NCBI RefSeq assembly: GCF_018598555.1
Contig: NZ_JAHEWN010000001.1
Location: 186,001-250,000 of the forward strand
Direction of reading: 5' to 3'
Length of the DNA: 64,000 nt
From: Curtobacterium aurantiacum
GTDB taxonomy: Bacteria > Actinomycetota > Actinomycetes > Actinomycetales > Microbacteriaceae
A program made the position numbers and the translations under genes. Each line of letters begins with the position of its first letter. Positions within the stretch are counted from its first letter, which is position 1. Shown here in pieces: positions 33,086-41,349 of the stretch. Below the pieces are notes generated by a model. That model searched no databases and was not told the DNA's origin. It saw only the letters and a program-made list of their open reading frames with translations.

Positions 33086-33784
33086 GTGCGTGACCCTGGG
33101 GTGATGGAGCACACCCCCATGCGCGCCGGGGCCGGCGACCTCGACCCCCACGGCCTACGCCGCAGTCTGCTGCGCGACGCGGTGTTCCTGCGTCTGCTCG
33201 ACAACGTCCTGCGGGGGGAGTACCGCCGCGGGCAGCGTCTGCGGCTCGACACCCTGGCGTCGGACATGCGGGTGTCGCGCACGCCCGTGCGCGAAGCCCT
33301 CGTGACCCTCGAGTCGCTGCAGCTCGTCACGGTCCAGCGGTACGTCGGGGTCGTGATCTCGCACTGGTCGGTCGACCAGATGATCGAGCGCCTGCGGATC
33401 GCCCAGGCCCTGCTCGTCGATCCGCCGTCGACCTCTGTCGGGTACCAGGACCGGTTCGACAAGGCGTGGCTGCGCGAGTGCTGGACCGAAGCCGGTGCCT
33501 TCGTCGAACTCGGGGCCTGGTACCTGCGCCGCCGCGGGTCGTCGGTCAGCGGCGACTGGTTGCTGTCGCAGCGCATCGTGCTCGACATGTTCTTCACCGA
33601 CGACGTCGCCCTGGCGAACGGCATCGATGCCGTGGTCGACCGGCGACGACGGGTCGAGATCGTCGAGCGTGCGGTGGACGCTGCCGACCGTGACGCCCTC
33701 GACGAGTGTGCCGCCGCACTGCTCGACCTCTCGACCGCGCTGATCGCCCTGCCGGACCGCTTCCGGGTGGTCGTGCCGGCCTGA
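33086..33784 (+). CDS. GntR-family transcriptional regulator (FadR-like)
   Basis: A 232-residue regulator. The N-terminal winged helix is FLRLLDNVLRGEYRRGQRL, then MRVSRTPVREALVTLESLQLV, the classical GntR recognition helix. The C-terminal all-helical part resembles a shortened or diverged FCD effector domain without an obvious metal-binding His set. Starts at GTG 33086, ATG 33104 and ATG 33119 are all possible. It follows an MFS transporter and has a palindrome upstream, so autoregulation and control of the transporter are plausible. Confidence 0.85.
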   Translation: MRDPGVMEHTPMRAGAGDLDPHGLRRSLLRDAVFLRLLDNVLRGEYRRGQRLRLDTLASDMRVSRTPVREALVTLESLQLVTVQRYVGVVISHWSVDQMIERLRIAQALLVDPPSTSVGYQDRFDKAWLRECWTEAGAFVELGAWYLRRRGSSVSGDWLLSQRIVLDMFFTDDVALANGIDAVVDRRRRVEIVERAVDAADRDALDECAAALLDLSTALIALPDRFRVVVPA

Positions 33785-33955
33785 CGCCGGGTCGGCTGCG
33801 GATCCGTTCAGGTCCCCGCCGACCGCTGCGGGTCCGCTGGTCTCGGCGCCCCGCGCCCCGCATGCCGAAGTCCTTCGCACTGGATCGTCAGGCAACGTCG
33901 TGGCAGCCTTGACCGGTTGCCGTCCCCGGCGTGTCCACCGACGACAGGAGTGCCC

Positions 33956-35269
33956 GTGAACGACGTCCGCGATCGATCCCACCGCTTGAACCGAGCGGCC
34001 GGGATCGCACGGCACGGACGTCTGCGTCGCTCGAGCCCCTTCGCCACCGCCGCCAAGTTGGTCTCCGGCGTCGTCGCGGTGGCGCTCGTGAGCTCGGTCT
34101 CGGTGACGGCCATCGCGGCGAAGCAGGTCACGGACGACCTCGGTGACGGCGTCGAGATCCAGGGGCAGCCGGCGCCGAAGGCGAAGGGTGCCAAGCCGCT
34201 CAGTGCCTTCAAGGGCGGCTTCAACATGCTCGTCGTCGGCACCGACAACGACCCCGAGCAGAGCGCGGCGTTCGGGGAGCGTGACGCGACCCTCAACGAC
34301 GTCAACATCCTGCTGCACGTGTCGGCCGACCACACCAACGCGACCGCGGTGAGCATCCCGCGCGACCTCGTCACACCGATCCCGGCGTGCAAGAAGACCG
34401 ACGGCACGGGCACGGCGCCGGCGATGGCCGCGCAGCCGATCAACACGTCGTTCGGCGAGGGCGGCCTGAACTGCGTCACCCAGACGGTCTCCGGGCTGAC
34501 CGGGCTCGACATCCAGTACTCGGCCGCGGTGTCGTTCAAGGGCGTCATCGAGATGTCGAACGCGATCGGCGGCGTGCCGGTCTGCGTCGCCCAGCCGATC
34601 ACCGACTCGTACACCGGACTGAACCTGCCCGCCGGTACCTCGACCTTGCAGGGTGACGAGGCCCTGGCGTTCCTGCGCACCCGGCACGGGGTCGGCGACG
34701 GGTCGGACCTCGGCCGGATCTCGAGCCAGCAGGTCTTCCTGTCGTCGCTGCTCCGCACCGTGAAGTCGAACGACACCCTCGGCTCGCCGACCCGCCTGTA
34801 CAAGCTGGCCCGGGCTGCGGCGTCGAACATGCAGCTGTCCCAGAGCCTGAACGACATCGGCACGATGGTGCAGATGGGTCTGGCGCTGCGGGACCTGCCG
34901 TTGGCGCAGGTGAACTTCGTGCAGTACCCGGGCACCACGGGCGGCACCGGTGTCTACGAGGGCAAGGTCGAGCCGACGACGTACCTGGCCGACCGGCTGT
35001 TCGCGAAGATCAAGGCCGACCAGTCGTTCTCCCTCGGGGCGGACAGTACGGGCATCGGGTCGGAGACGAACCCGACGCAGCCGACCGCCGCTCCCTCGTC
35101 GCCGGCCGCTGTGCCGGAGCCCGCGGATCCTGCGACCCCTGCGGCGCCGTCCGCTGGCACCCCGTCGTCCGCTGCGCCTCGCACGCCGTCCCCAACGCCG
35201 GAGACGATCGACGGGCTCGAGGGTCAGTCCGCCGACCAGCAGACCTGCTCCAAGGCGTTCGGGTACTGA
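33956..35269 (+). CDS. LytR-CpsA-Psr (LCP) family cell-envelope transferase
   Basis: A 437-residue protein. A basic N terminus is followed by one membrane helix (residues about 33-55), then an external LCP domain (FNMLVVGTDNDP, ATLNDVNILLHVSAD, AVSIPRDLVTPIP, EALAFLRTRHG). Such enzymes attach anionic glycopolymers or arabinogalactan-type chains from lipid carriers to peptidoglycan. The tail is Pro/Ala/Ser-rich and ends in Cys-containing DQQTCSKAFGY. The GTG at 33956 has AGGAG six bases upstream. It stands alone, and a GC-rich structured region follows. Confidence 0.92.
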   Translation: MNDVRDRSHRLNRAAGIARHGRLRRSSPFATAAKLVSGVVAVALVSSVSVTAIAAKQVTDDLGDGVEIQGQPAPKAKGAKPLSAFKGGFNMLVVGTDNDPEQSAAFGERDATLNDVNILLHVSADHTNATAVSIPRDLVTPIPACKKTDGTGTAPAMAAQPINTSFGEGGLNCVTQTVSGLTGLDIQYSAAVSFKGVIEMSNAIGGVPVCVAQPITDSYTGLNLPAGTSTLQGDEALAFLRTRHGVGDGSDLGRISSQQVFLSSLLRTVKSNDTLGSPTRLYKLARAAASNMQLSQSLNDIGTMVQMGLALRDLPLAQVNFVQYPGTTGGTGVYEGKVEPTTYLADRLFAKIKADQSFSLGADSTGIGSETNPTQPTAAPSSPAAVPEPADPATPAAPSAGTPSSAAPRTPSPTPETIDGLEGQSADQQTCSKAFGY

Positions 35270-35309
35270 GGCGCGGCTGGGCGGTGGGGCTGGCCCGTCG
35301 CCCCCCCCT

Positions 35310-35405
35310 TCCGCGAAAGCGACAGTCTGCCGCCGAACGTTCGCGGCACTCCGTCGCTGTGGCGGCACGGTCGGGCCGGATCGGCGGCGCAGTGTCGCTT
35401 TCGCG
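35310..35405. repeat. 96-base element closed by a 14-bp perfect inverted repeat
   Basis: CCGCGAAAGCGACA (35310-35323) is the reverse complement of TGTCGCTTTCGCGG (35392-35405). Inside, TGCCGCC and GGCGGCA can also pair. It lies 40 bases after the LCP stop and could be a terminator, a small structured RNA or a mobile palindrome. Confidence 0.65.
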
Positions 35406-35487
35406 GGACTGACCGTCGGCGAGTGCACGTGCGCGCGTGCGCGTGCGCCGGAACGTCAGCCGTGCCCCCGCCGGCGAACACAGAAAC

Positions 35488-35514
35488 GGGGGCGCGGTGG
35501 TGGGCCGCGCCCCC
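35488..35514 (+). terminator. GC-rich hairpin in non-coding gap
   Basis: GGGGGCGCGG (35488-35497) pairs with CCGCGCCCCC (35505-35514) around a 7-base loop, with GGGGGA following and no T run. It may stop read-through from the LCP gene. Confidence 0.5.
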
Positions 35515-35789
35515 GGGGGAAGTCGCTCCCCGCCGGGCGCCACGCGATCGGGCGCGCCGGGCCCGCACGGGGAACGACGTCGGGTGCTGTGTCGCGACGA
35601 CGGGGACGAGCCCCGGAACGTGATTGCCGCGTCCCGACGATGGTATGCAGCGGGGTACGCCCCGACAACCTCAGCGTGTCCCCACTTCGGGGGACCGAGT
35701 GCGACGGGTCGTGCCACGCGCGGGTGTGCGTCGGGTCGAGAGTGGCGCGGTCCTCCTGTATGGTGGTCGCAGCGCTCGCGAGAGTGCTT

Positions 35790-35879
35790 GGAGACGTCGC
35801 ATAGTCCGGCCGAGTGCACCACCCTGCTAAGGTGGAGTCCCCTTTGAGGGGACCGAGGGTTCAAATCCCTCCGTCTCCG
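35790..35879 (+). tRNA. tRNA-Ser, anticodon GCT
   Basis: A 90-base type II tRNA. The acceptor stem GGAGACG pairs with CGTCTCC, the anticodon stem-loop is CCACC-CTGCTAA-GGTGG with anticodon GCT, and the long variable arm is GTCCCCTTTGAGGGGAC. The T loop is GGTTCAAATCC. The discriminator is G and no CCA is encoded. Confidence 0.97.
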
Positions 35880-35889
35880 CACGACGATG

Positions 35890-35915
35890 AACCCCGGTCC
35901 GATCGGACCGGGGTT
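35890..35915 (+). terminator. Terminator of tRNA-Ser(GCT)
   Basis: A perfect 26-base palindrome, AACCCCGGTCCGA and its complement, begins 10 bases after the tRNA and is followed by TTTCGTCGTTT. It also faces the end of the MFS gene on the other strand. Confidence 0.85.
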
Positions 35916-35945
35916 TCGTCGTTTCTGGCACCCGAAGCGCTCGCG

Positions 35946-37136
35946 TCAGACCGTCGCGATGCTCCCCGTCGTCGTGGTCCGCACCCCCGCGCGACCCCGA
36001 CGCACCGCGCCCACCGCCACGAGCGTCAGCGCGACTGCCGCCAGGGTGATCCCCGACCCCGCCCAGATCGGCGACGTGTACCCGAGCCCGGCGGCGATGG
36101 TCAGGCCACCGATCCAGGCCCCGAGCGCGTTGCCGAGGTTGAACGCGGCGATGTTCGCCCCGCTCGCCAGGGTCGGCGCGTGGTCGGCGTACTGCATCAC
36201 CCGCGTCTGCAGGGCCGGGACGGTCGCGAACCCGAACGCCCCCATCAGCACGAGGGCGATCACGGTGAGCACCGGCGAGGTCGCGACGAGGGCGAACGCC
36301 GCGAGCACCACGGTCAGGACGACGAGCACCACGAGCAACGTGCGGTCGATCGAGCGGGCCGCGAGCTTGCCGCCGGCGAAGTTGCCGACGAACAGCCCGA
36401 TCCCGAACACGATGAGCAGCCACGGCACCGCCGACGACGGGAACCCGGACACCGAGGTCAGCGTGTACGCGATGTAGGTGAAGGCGCCGAACATCCCGCC
36501 GTAGCCGAGCACGGTCATGCCGAGCGACAGCCAGACCTGCCCGGACCGGAAGGCGCTGAGTTCGCGGGCGAGGGACGGGACCTCGGTGGAGCGGACTGCG
36601 GGGACGAGGACGAGCACGCCGATCAGGGCGACGACGCCGATGGCCGCGATCGCCCAGAACGTCGCACGCCAGCCAGCGGCCTGGCCGAGGAAGGTGCCGA
36701 ACGGGACGCCGAGCACGTTCGACGCGGTGAGTCCGGTGAACATCAGCGCGACGGCCGAGGCGCGCTTGGACCGCTCGACCATGTTCGCCGCGACGACCGA
36801 GCCGATGCCGAAGAACGCTCCGTGGCACAGGGCTGCGATGACACGGCCGGTCATCATCACGCCGTAGGTCGGGGCGATCGCGGACAGGGTGTTGCCGACG
36901 ATGAACAGCACGAGCAGCCCGAGCAGGACGGGCTTGCGGGGGAGTCGAGTGGTCGCGGCGGTGAGCCCGAGGGCCCCGACGATGACCGCCAGGGCGTACC
37001 CGGTGACGAGCCAGCCGGCGGTGGTCTCGGTGACGCCGTAGTCGGCCGCCACCTCGGGCAGCAGGCCGGTGATGACGAACTCGGTCAGGCCGATGCCGAA
37101 TCCGCCGAGTGCGAGGGCGATGAGTCCCGCGGGCAT
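35946..37136 (-). CDS. MFS efflux transporter, AraJ/DHA1 type
   Basis: A 396-residue protein with 12 membrane helices. The start GLIALALGGFGIGLTEFVIT and VTGYALAVIVGALGLTAA are typical of the AraJ/YdhP group, and GRVIAALCHGAFFGIGSVVA is the helix-4 signature. These transporters export drugs or sugars. It is divergent from a MarR regulator across a 127-base gap containing a long interrupted palindrome, the classical layout of a MarR-controlled efflux pump. The ATG at 37136 is used, since longer forms cross the promoter region. Confidence 0.9.
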   Translation of the reverse strand: MPAGLIALALGGFGIGLTEFVITGLLPEVAADYGVTETTAGWLVTGYALAVIVGALGLTAATTRLPRKPVLLGLLVLFIVGNTLSAIAPTYGVMMTGRVIAALCHGAFFGIGSVVAANMVERSKRASAVALMFTGLTASNVLGVPFGTFLGQAAGWRATFWAIAAIGVVALIGVLVLVPAVRSTEVPSLARELSAFRSGQVWLSLGMTVLGYGGMFGAFTYIAYTLTSVSGFPSSAVPWLLIVFGIGLFVGNFAGGKLAARSIDRTLLVVLVVLTVVLAAFALVATSPVLTVIALVLMGAFGFATVPALQTRVMQYADHAPTLASGANIAAFNLGNALGAWIGGLTIAAGLGYTSPIWAGSGITLAAVALTLVAVGAVRRGRAGVRTTTTGSIATV

Positions 37137-37200
37137 GGATGTCCTTCCGTTGTGCAGCTGTGCCGCGTACGCTGGTTGTTGCAGGCGCGGGATATCGATA

Positions 37201-37231
37201 GTTGCACACGCGGGGTATCCGCGCAAGCAAC
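37201..37231. promoter_or_regulatory. Interrupted palindrome between MFS and MarR genes, likely MarR operator
   Basis: GTTGC-4-GCGG (37201-37213) and CCGC-4-GCAAC (37219-37231) form symmetric arms around GGTAT. A second GTTGTTGCAGGCGCGG half lies at 37175-37190. The site should cover both divergent promoters. The role is inference. Confidence 0.55.
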
Positions 37232-37263
37232 TGTCGTCGTCTGCACTGACCGAAGGAGCCCCG

Positions 37264-37713
37264 ATGTCCGTCGACGACACCTCCACCGCCGTCCGTGCGC
37301 ACGGCTGGCGCACCCTGGCGGCACTGCACGGCCTGATCGAGTCGCGACTCGAGCGGGCGCTGCGCGAGGTTGACCTGTCCGTCGTGGAGTTCACGGTGCT
37401 CGACGCCCTGCGCCGTCAGGACGGTTTCCACATGCGCATGCAGCAGCTCGCCCGCGCCGCAGCGCTGAGCCCGAGTGCGACCACCCGCCTGGTGAACCGG
37501 CTCGAGGAGCGCGCCCTGCTGACCCGCGTCCTGTGCGCCGACGACCGCCGCGGGCTCTACACAGAACTCACGCACGCCGGGCAGGCCCTGCTCGAGCGTG
37601 CCACGCCGATCCACGCCGAGGCGCTCGAGGGTGCCCTCGCCGAGGCGCACGAGGTCCCCGAGCTCGCCGACCTGGCCGAGTCCGTCGAGCGGCTCGAGGG
37701 CGCGCGCGTCTGA
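37264..37713 (+). CDS. MarR-family regulator, probable repressor of the MFS pump
   Basis: A 149-residue winged-helix protein: FTVLDALRRQDGFHMRMQQLA, ALSPSATTRLVNRLEERALL and the wing CADDRRGLYTELTHAG. The ATG at 37264 has GAAGGAG upstream, an ordinary leader. It is divergent from an AraJ-type exporter, so it probably represses both. The effector is unknown. Confidence 0.92.
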   Translation: MSVDDTSTAVRAHGWRTLAALHGLIESRLERALREVDLSVVEFTVLDALRRQDGFHMRMQQLARAAALSPSATTRLVNRLEERALLTRVLCADDRRGLYTELTHAGQALLERATPIHAEALEGALAEAHEVPELADLAESVERLEGARV

Positions 37714-37734
37714 CCTCGGGTCACCTCGCACCCG

Positions 37735-37744
37735 GCCTGGAGGC
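37735..37744 (+). repeat. CCTGGAGGC-type element, left end only
   Basis: GCCTGGAGGC follows the MarR stop by 21 bases. The matching right end is not present. The neighbouring GCGCGGCGCACCTCCGCCCC is GC-rich, so this is a decayed copy between convergent MarR and LacI genes. Confidence 0.45.
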
Positions 37745-37791
37745 GCGGCGCACCTCCGCCCCGCCGGTGCCGGCCCCGGGGTGGTCACCAC

Positions 37792-38796
37792 TCAAGCGCG
37801 CGGCGGCCCCGTCGTCGACCGCACGACGAGCGTCGGCGGCACGAGCGTCCGGATCGGATCTGCCGGAGCCCCAGCGGGCGCGCCGATCCGCTCGACCAAC
37901 CGCGCAGCCGCCAGGCGCCCGACCTCGTCGTTGTGCGGGTCGACCGTCGTCAGGCGCAGCAGGGGTGAGGCGGCGAGCGGGGTCTCGTCGTTGCCGATCA
38001 CCGAGACGTCCTGCGGCACGCGGAGTCCGGCTTCCTGCACGGCGGCGATCGCGCCCATCGCCATGACGTCGTTCGCGGCGAACACCGCGGTCAGGTCGGG
38101 GTGCTCACGGAGGGCGAGTCGCATGCCCTCGTAGCCGGTCGTCTCCGAGGTCGGGCCGGAGCCGTAGACCAGCGGCTCGATGCCGGACGCGACCAGCTGC
38201 GCGACGGTGGCCTGACGGCGGACGGCCGCCGGGCCTCCCGAGCCGGTGACGTGGGCGATGCGGCGGTGACCCAGGCCGATCAGGTGATCCGCTGCCAACC
38301 GCCCGCCGGCGGCTTCGTCGGAGGCGACCACGTCGAGTCCACCGGGGACGTCCTCGCGCGCGCCGGCGATCACGACCGGGGTGTCCGCGGGGACGACGAC
38401 GTCGGGGAAGCCCTCGGCGGCGAGGACCACGCCGTCGACCCGCAGGGAGACCAGGTCGTCGAAGGGGGAGGAGTCGAGGTGGGCGTTGGCGCGGGTGTCG
38501 GCGAGGGTGAGGCGGAGGCCGTGTAGGGCGAGGGCCTCGCGGATGCCGTCGAGCATCGGCACGTACCAGGGGTTCCGGAAGTCGTCGACGATGACCCCGA
38601 TGGTGCGGGTCCGGGTGCCGGCGAGGATGGCGGCGGCGCGGTTCGGGCGGTAACCGAGCTCGTCGACGGCGGCGAGCACCGCCGATCGGCGAGCGGGGGA
38701 GACCCCCGGGTCGTCGCGCAGCACCATCGACACCAGGGACTTCGACACGCCTGCACGTGCGGCGACGTCGATGATCGTCGGCGGTCGAGGGGTCAC
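37792..38796 (-). CDS. LacI-family regulator of the Gfo/Idh-epimerase operon
   Basis: A 334-residue repressor. The HTH is TIIDVAARAGVSKSLVSMVL with DDPGVSPARRSAVLAAVDELGYRPN as the hinge, followed by a sensor domain (IGVIVDDFRNPWYVPMLDGI, SVIGNDETPLA). GTG at 38796 has GAAAGG seven bases upstream; GTG at 38814 is a longer alternative. It is divergent from a Gfo/Idh gene, and a perfect 16-bp palindrome lies in that promoter, so the circuit looks complete. Confidence 0.92.
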   Translation of the reverse strand: MTPRPPTIIDVAARAGVSKSLVSMVLRDDPGVSPARRSAVLAAVDELGYRPNRAAAILAGTRTRTIGVIVDDFRNPWYVPMLDGIREALALHGLRLTLADTRANAHLDSSPFDDLVSLRVDGVVLAAEGFPDVVVPADTPVVIAGAREDVPGGLDVVASDEAAGGRLAADHLIGLGHRRIAHVTGSGGPAAVRRQATVAQLVASGIEPLVYGSGPTSETTGYEGMRLALREHPDLTAVFAANDVMAMGAIAAVQEAGLRVPQDVSVIGNDETPLAASPLLRLTTVDPHNDEVGRLAAARLVERIGAPAGAPADPIRTLVPPTLVVRSTTGPPRA

Positions 38797-38819
38797 GCTG
38801 AGCCTTTCCGGCACGGTGC

Positions 38820-38850
38820 TTGACAGGACATGGGCTCGTGCGGCTACAGT
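38820..38850 (+). promoter_or_regulatory. Promoter of Gfo/Idh-epimerase operon
   Basis: TTGACA (38820-38825) is a perfect -35 box. TACAGT (38845-38850) is the likely -10, with a 19-base spacer, slightly long. The LacI-type operator begins 13 bases further on. Confidence 0.6.
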
Positions 38851-38862
38851 CTACCGACACGT

Positions 38863-38878
38863 TCTGGAACGTTCCAGA
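38863..38878. promoter_or_regulatory. LacI-type operator, perfect 16-bp palindrome
   Basis: TCTGGAACGTTCCAGA has a central CG as in LacI/GalR sites and lies at about +7 to +22 of the promoter, between divergent lacI and Gfo/Idh genes. Confidence 0.75.
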
Positions 38879-38911
38879 GCGGATCCCAGCGAGCTTCTCG
38901 AAGGAGAGAAC

Positions 38912-40129
38912 ATGAGCGACAGCATCGGCGTCGCCGTCATCGGAGCGGGCATGGCGGGCAAGGCCCACATGGCTGCGTGGCGGAACGCACCCTCCCTCTT
39001 CGCCCCGACGCTGCCGCCCGTCCGGCTCGTGTCGGTCGGCGACGTGTACGAGCCGCTGGCAGCAGAGGCCGCACGGCGCTTCGGCTACGAGCGGCACGAC
39101 ACCGACTGGCGGGCCATCGCGGCAGCGGACGACATCGACGTGGTGAGCGTCGTCGTCGCGAACACCCTGCACCGCGAGATCGTCGAGGGGCTGCTCGCCG
39201 CCGGCAAGCACGTGCTGTGCGAGAAGCCGCTGTCCGATTCGCTCGACGACGCCCGGGCGATGGCGTCCGCGGCCGCCGAGGCCGAGCAGCGCGGGGTCCT
39301 CGGCCGCATCGGGTTCACCTACCGCCGGGCTCCCGGGCTCGCCGCCATCCGGGAGCTCGTCGAGGACGGCACGCTCGGCCGGGTCCTGCACGTCTCCGGC
39401 CGGTACTGGACCGACTACGGCGCCTCGCCCGACGTCCCGTTCTCGTGGCGCTTCGCCGGGGAGCCGGGGTCCGGAGCGCTCGCCGACGTCGGCTCGCACA
39501 TGTCCTACGTCGCCGAGTTCCTGGCCGGTCCGGTCCGGAGCGTCAGCGGTGGGACGTTCACCACGTCGATCACCGAGCGCCCGGTCGCCGCGGGGCATGC
39601 GCTCCGCGGGCAGGCCGTCCCGCTCACCGGTGAGACCGCGACGGTCGGCAACGACGACTACGCCACCTTCAGTGCACGGTTCGGTGACGGCACGGTCGTC
39701 GGGTCGCTCGAGGCCTCCCGCGTCGCGGCCGGGCACCCGAACGGCCTCGTCATCGAGGTGTTCTGCGAGCGGGGAGCCGCCCGCTGGGACCAGGAGCGTG
39801 CCTCCGAGATCGGCCTCGCGCTGCGGTCCGACGGCTCGCGGCTCGGTGGGTACCGCCAGGTCGTGCTCGGCCCCGACCACCCCTACGTCGCCGGAGGGAT
39901 GGCCATGGACGCCCCGGGGGTGGGCTGGGGGCAGAACCAGATGTTCGAGTACCAGGCGCGGGCGTTCCTCGACGAGGTCGTGGGGCTGTCCGGTGCGGTG
40001 CTCGACCCCCTGCCCGCGAACGCCACGTTCGACGACGGCGTGCACAACATGGAGGTCCTCGACGCGGTGGCACGGTCCGCCGCAGCCGGCGGAGCCACAC
40101 AGACGATCACGGAAGCAGTCAACGCATGA
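38912..40129 (+). CDS. Gfo/Idh/MocA-family sugar oxidoreductase
   Basis: A 405-residue NAD(P)-dependent dehydrogenase. The Rossmann start is IGVAVIGAGMAGKAHMAAW, the catalytic EKP motif is intact in GKHVLCEKPLSDS, and GSGALADVGSHMSYVAEFL supplies the DxGxH metal or substrate motif. AAGGAG lies 7 bases before the ATG. It overlaps a sugar isomerase/epimerase gene by 4 bases, so the two probably act in sequence on an inositol- or rare-sugar-type substrate, under the divergent LacI regulator. Confidence 0.92.
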   Translation: MSDSIGVAVIGAGMAGKAHMAAWRNAPSLFAPTLPPVRLVSVGDVYEPLAAEAARRFGYERHDTDWRAIAAADDIDVVSVVVANTLHREIVEGLLAAGKHVLCEKPLSDSLDDARAMASAAAEAEQRGVLGRIGFTYRRAPGLAAIRELVEDGTLGRVLHVSGRYWTDYGASPDVPFSWRFAGEPGSGALADVGSHMSYVAEFLAGPVRSVSGGTFTTSITERPVAAGHALRGQAVPLTGETATVGNDDYATFSARFGDGTVVGSLEASRVAAGHPNGLVIEVFCERGAARWDQERASEIGLALRSDGSRLGGYRQVVLGPDHPYVAGGMAMDAPGVGWGQNQMFEYQARAFLDEVVGLSGAVLDPLPANATFDDGVHNMEVLDAVARSAAAGGATQTITEAVNA

Positions 40130-41130
40130 AACTCGGTCTCTACAACGCGATCCTGCACGACCGGCCCCTCGCCGACGCGCTCCGGGTCATCGCGGCCAAC
40201 GGGCTCACCGGCATCGAGCTGAACACCGGCGGGTTCCTGCCTCCGGTGCACGTGCCCGACATCGACGCGATCCTGCAGGACGACGGGGCGCGTGACGCGT
40301 TCCTCGCGCAGTTCGACGGGACCGGCGTCTCGATCGCCGGGCTCAACTGCAACGGCAACCCGCTGCACCCCGACCCGTCGATCGGTCCCGCGCACGCCGA
40401 GGACGTCCGGCGCAGCATCCGTCTCGCCGCCCGCCTCGGCCAGGACCGCGTCGTCACGATGTCCGGACTGCCCGCGGGAGAGCCGGGCGGGACGCGGCCG
40501 AACTGGATCGTGAACGCCTGGAACTCGGCCGCGCTCGACGTCCTCGAGCACCAGTGGAGCGTCGCGGTGCCGTTCTGGCAGGAGATCGACGCCCTGGCCC
40601 GGGAACACGGCGTCAAGGTCGCGCTCGAGCTGCACCCGCAGAACCTCGTGTTCAACCCGGCGTCGATCCGAGAGCTCGTCGAGCGCGGCGGGCTGACCAA
40701 CGTGGGGGTCGAGCTGGACGCCTCGCACCTGTTCTGGCAGCAGATGGACCCGGTGGCGGTTGCCCGCGACCTCGGGCCGCTCGTGTTCCACGCCGCCGCG
40801 AAGGACGTCCGGATCAACCCGCACGCCGCCATCAACGGGGTTCTCGACAACTCGTTCCGTCGGTTGTCGCCGGACGAGTCACGGACGAACCTCGGCGGCG
40901 ACGAGTGGGCGAACGAGTGGCCGAAGCCGTCGGCGTGGGACTTCGTCGCGCTCGGCAAGGGGCACGACGAGGCGTACTGGTCGACGTTCCTCGAGGCCCT
41001 GCGGTCCATCGACCCGGACATGTGGGTGAACATCGAGCACGAGGACACCGAGCTCGGTCGCGAAGAAGGGGTCGCGGTCGCCGCGCGCGTGCTGCGCGCC
41101 GCGGACGCGGCGTTGCCGCCCCGGCCCTGA
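40126..41130 (+). CDS. Sugar phosphate isomerase/epimerase (xylose-isomerase-like TIM barrel)
   Basis: A 334-residue TIM-barrel protein. KLGLYNAILHDRPLADAL starts the barrel. Metal-binding residues are in VKVALELHPQNLVFN (Glu), VGVELDASHLFWQQMD (Asp, His), HAAAKDV and VNIEHEDTE (Glu). The family isomerises or epimerises sugars and inosose derivatives. It is translationally coupled to the Gfo/Idh gene (ATGA). A CCTGGAGGC element follows. Confidence 0.9.
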   Translation: MKLGLYNAILHDRPLADALRVIAANGLTGIELNTGGFLPPVHVPDIDAILQDDGARDAFLAQFDGTGVSIAGLNCNGNPLHPDPSIGPAHAEDVRRSIRLAARLGQDRVVTMSGLPAGEPGGTRPNWIVNAWNSAALDVLEHQWSVAVPFWQEIDALAREHGVKVALELHPQNLVFNPASIRELVERGGLTNVGVELDASHLFWQQMDPVAVARDLGPLVFHAAAKDVRINPHAAINGVLDNSFRRLSPDESRTNLGGDEWANEWPKPSAWDFVALGKGHDEAYWSTFLEALRSIDPDMWVNIEHEDTELGREEGVAVAARVLRAADAALPPRP

Positions 41131-41154
41131 CGACCGGCACCTGTCCCGGACACT

Positions 41155-41224
41155 GCCTGGAGGCCCGTGGGCCGTTCCGCGCACCGGTGACGGATCACGT
41201 GTGCGTGGGCCGTGCCTCCCGGCC
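41155..41224. repeat. CCTGGAGGC-type intergenic palindrome, long core
   Basis: GCCTGGAGGC (41155-41164) and GCCTCCCGGCC (41214-41224) flank a core with CCGTGGGCCG and GTGGGCCGTG segments and CACGTG. It lies after the epimerase gene and before the MoxR promoter. Confidence 0.65.
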
Positions 41225-41349
41225 CCACCACTCGCGGATCGGCCACCGATGTGCGGGTGCGGAACGACCAGTCCGTGCACCCGTACCGGGTGCTGTCACC
41301 GGCCCGAGGTAGCATGCACGACACCTGTCCTCTGACGATGGAGCCCTGC

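Larger units (their letters stand above)
35270..35789. other. 520-base non-coding gap with strong secondary structures
   Basis: No credible gene is seen between the LCP gene and tRNA-Ser(GCU). The gap contains a widely spaced 14-bp inverted repeat (35310-35405), a GC hairpin (35488-35514) and, near the tRNA, a short TATGGT box at 35778 or so that may be the tRNA -10. I looked for SRP RNA, tmRNA and RNase P RNA signatures and found none. Confidence 0.6.

Noticed and set aside
35406..35789. SRP RNA, tmRNA or RNase P RNA in the non-coding gap
   Set aside because: The conserved cores of these RNAs were not found; only simple hairpins are present.
35790..35915. tRNA-Ser as an integration site for a mobile island
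   Set aside because: No integrase, no direct copy of the tRNA end and no change in base composition are seen on either side.
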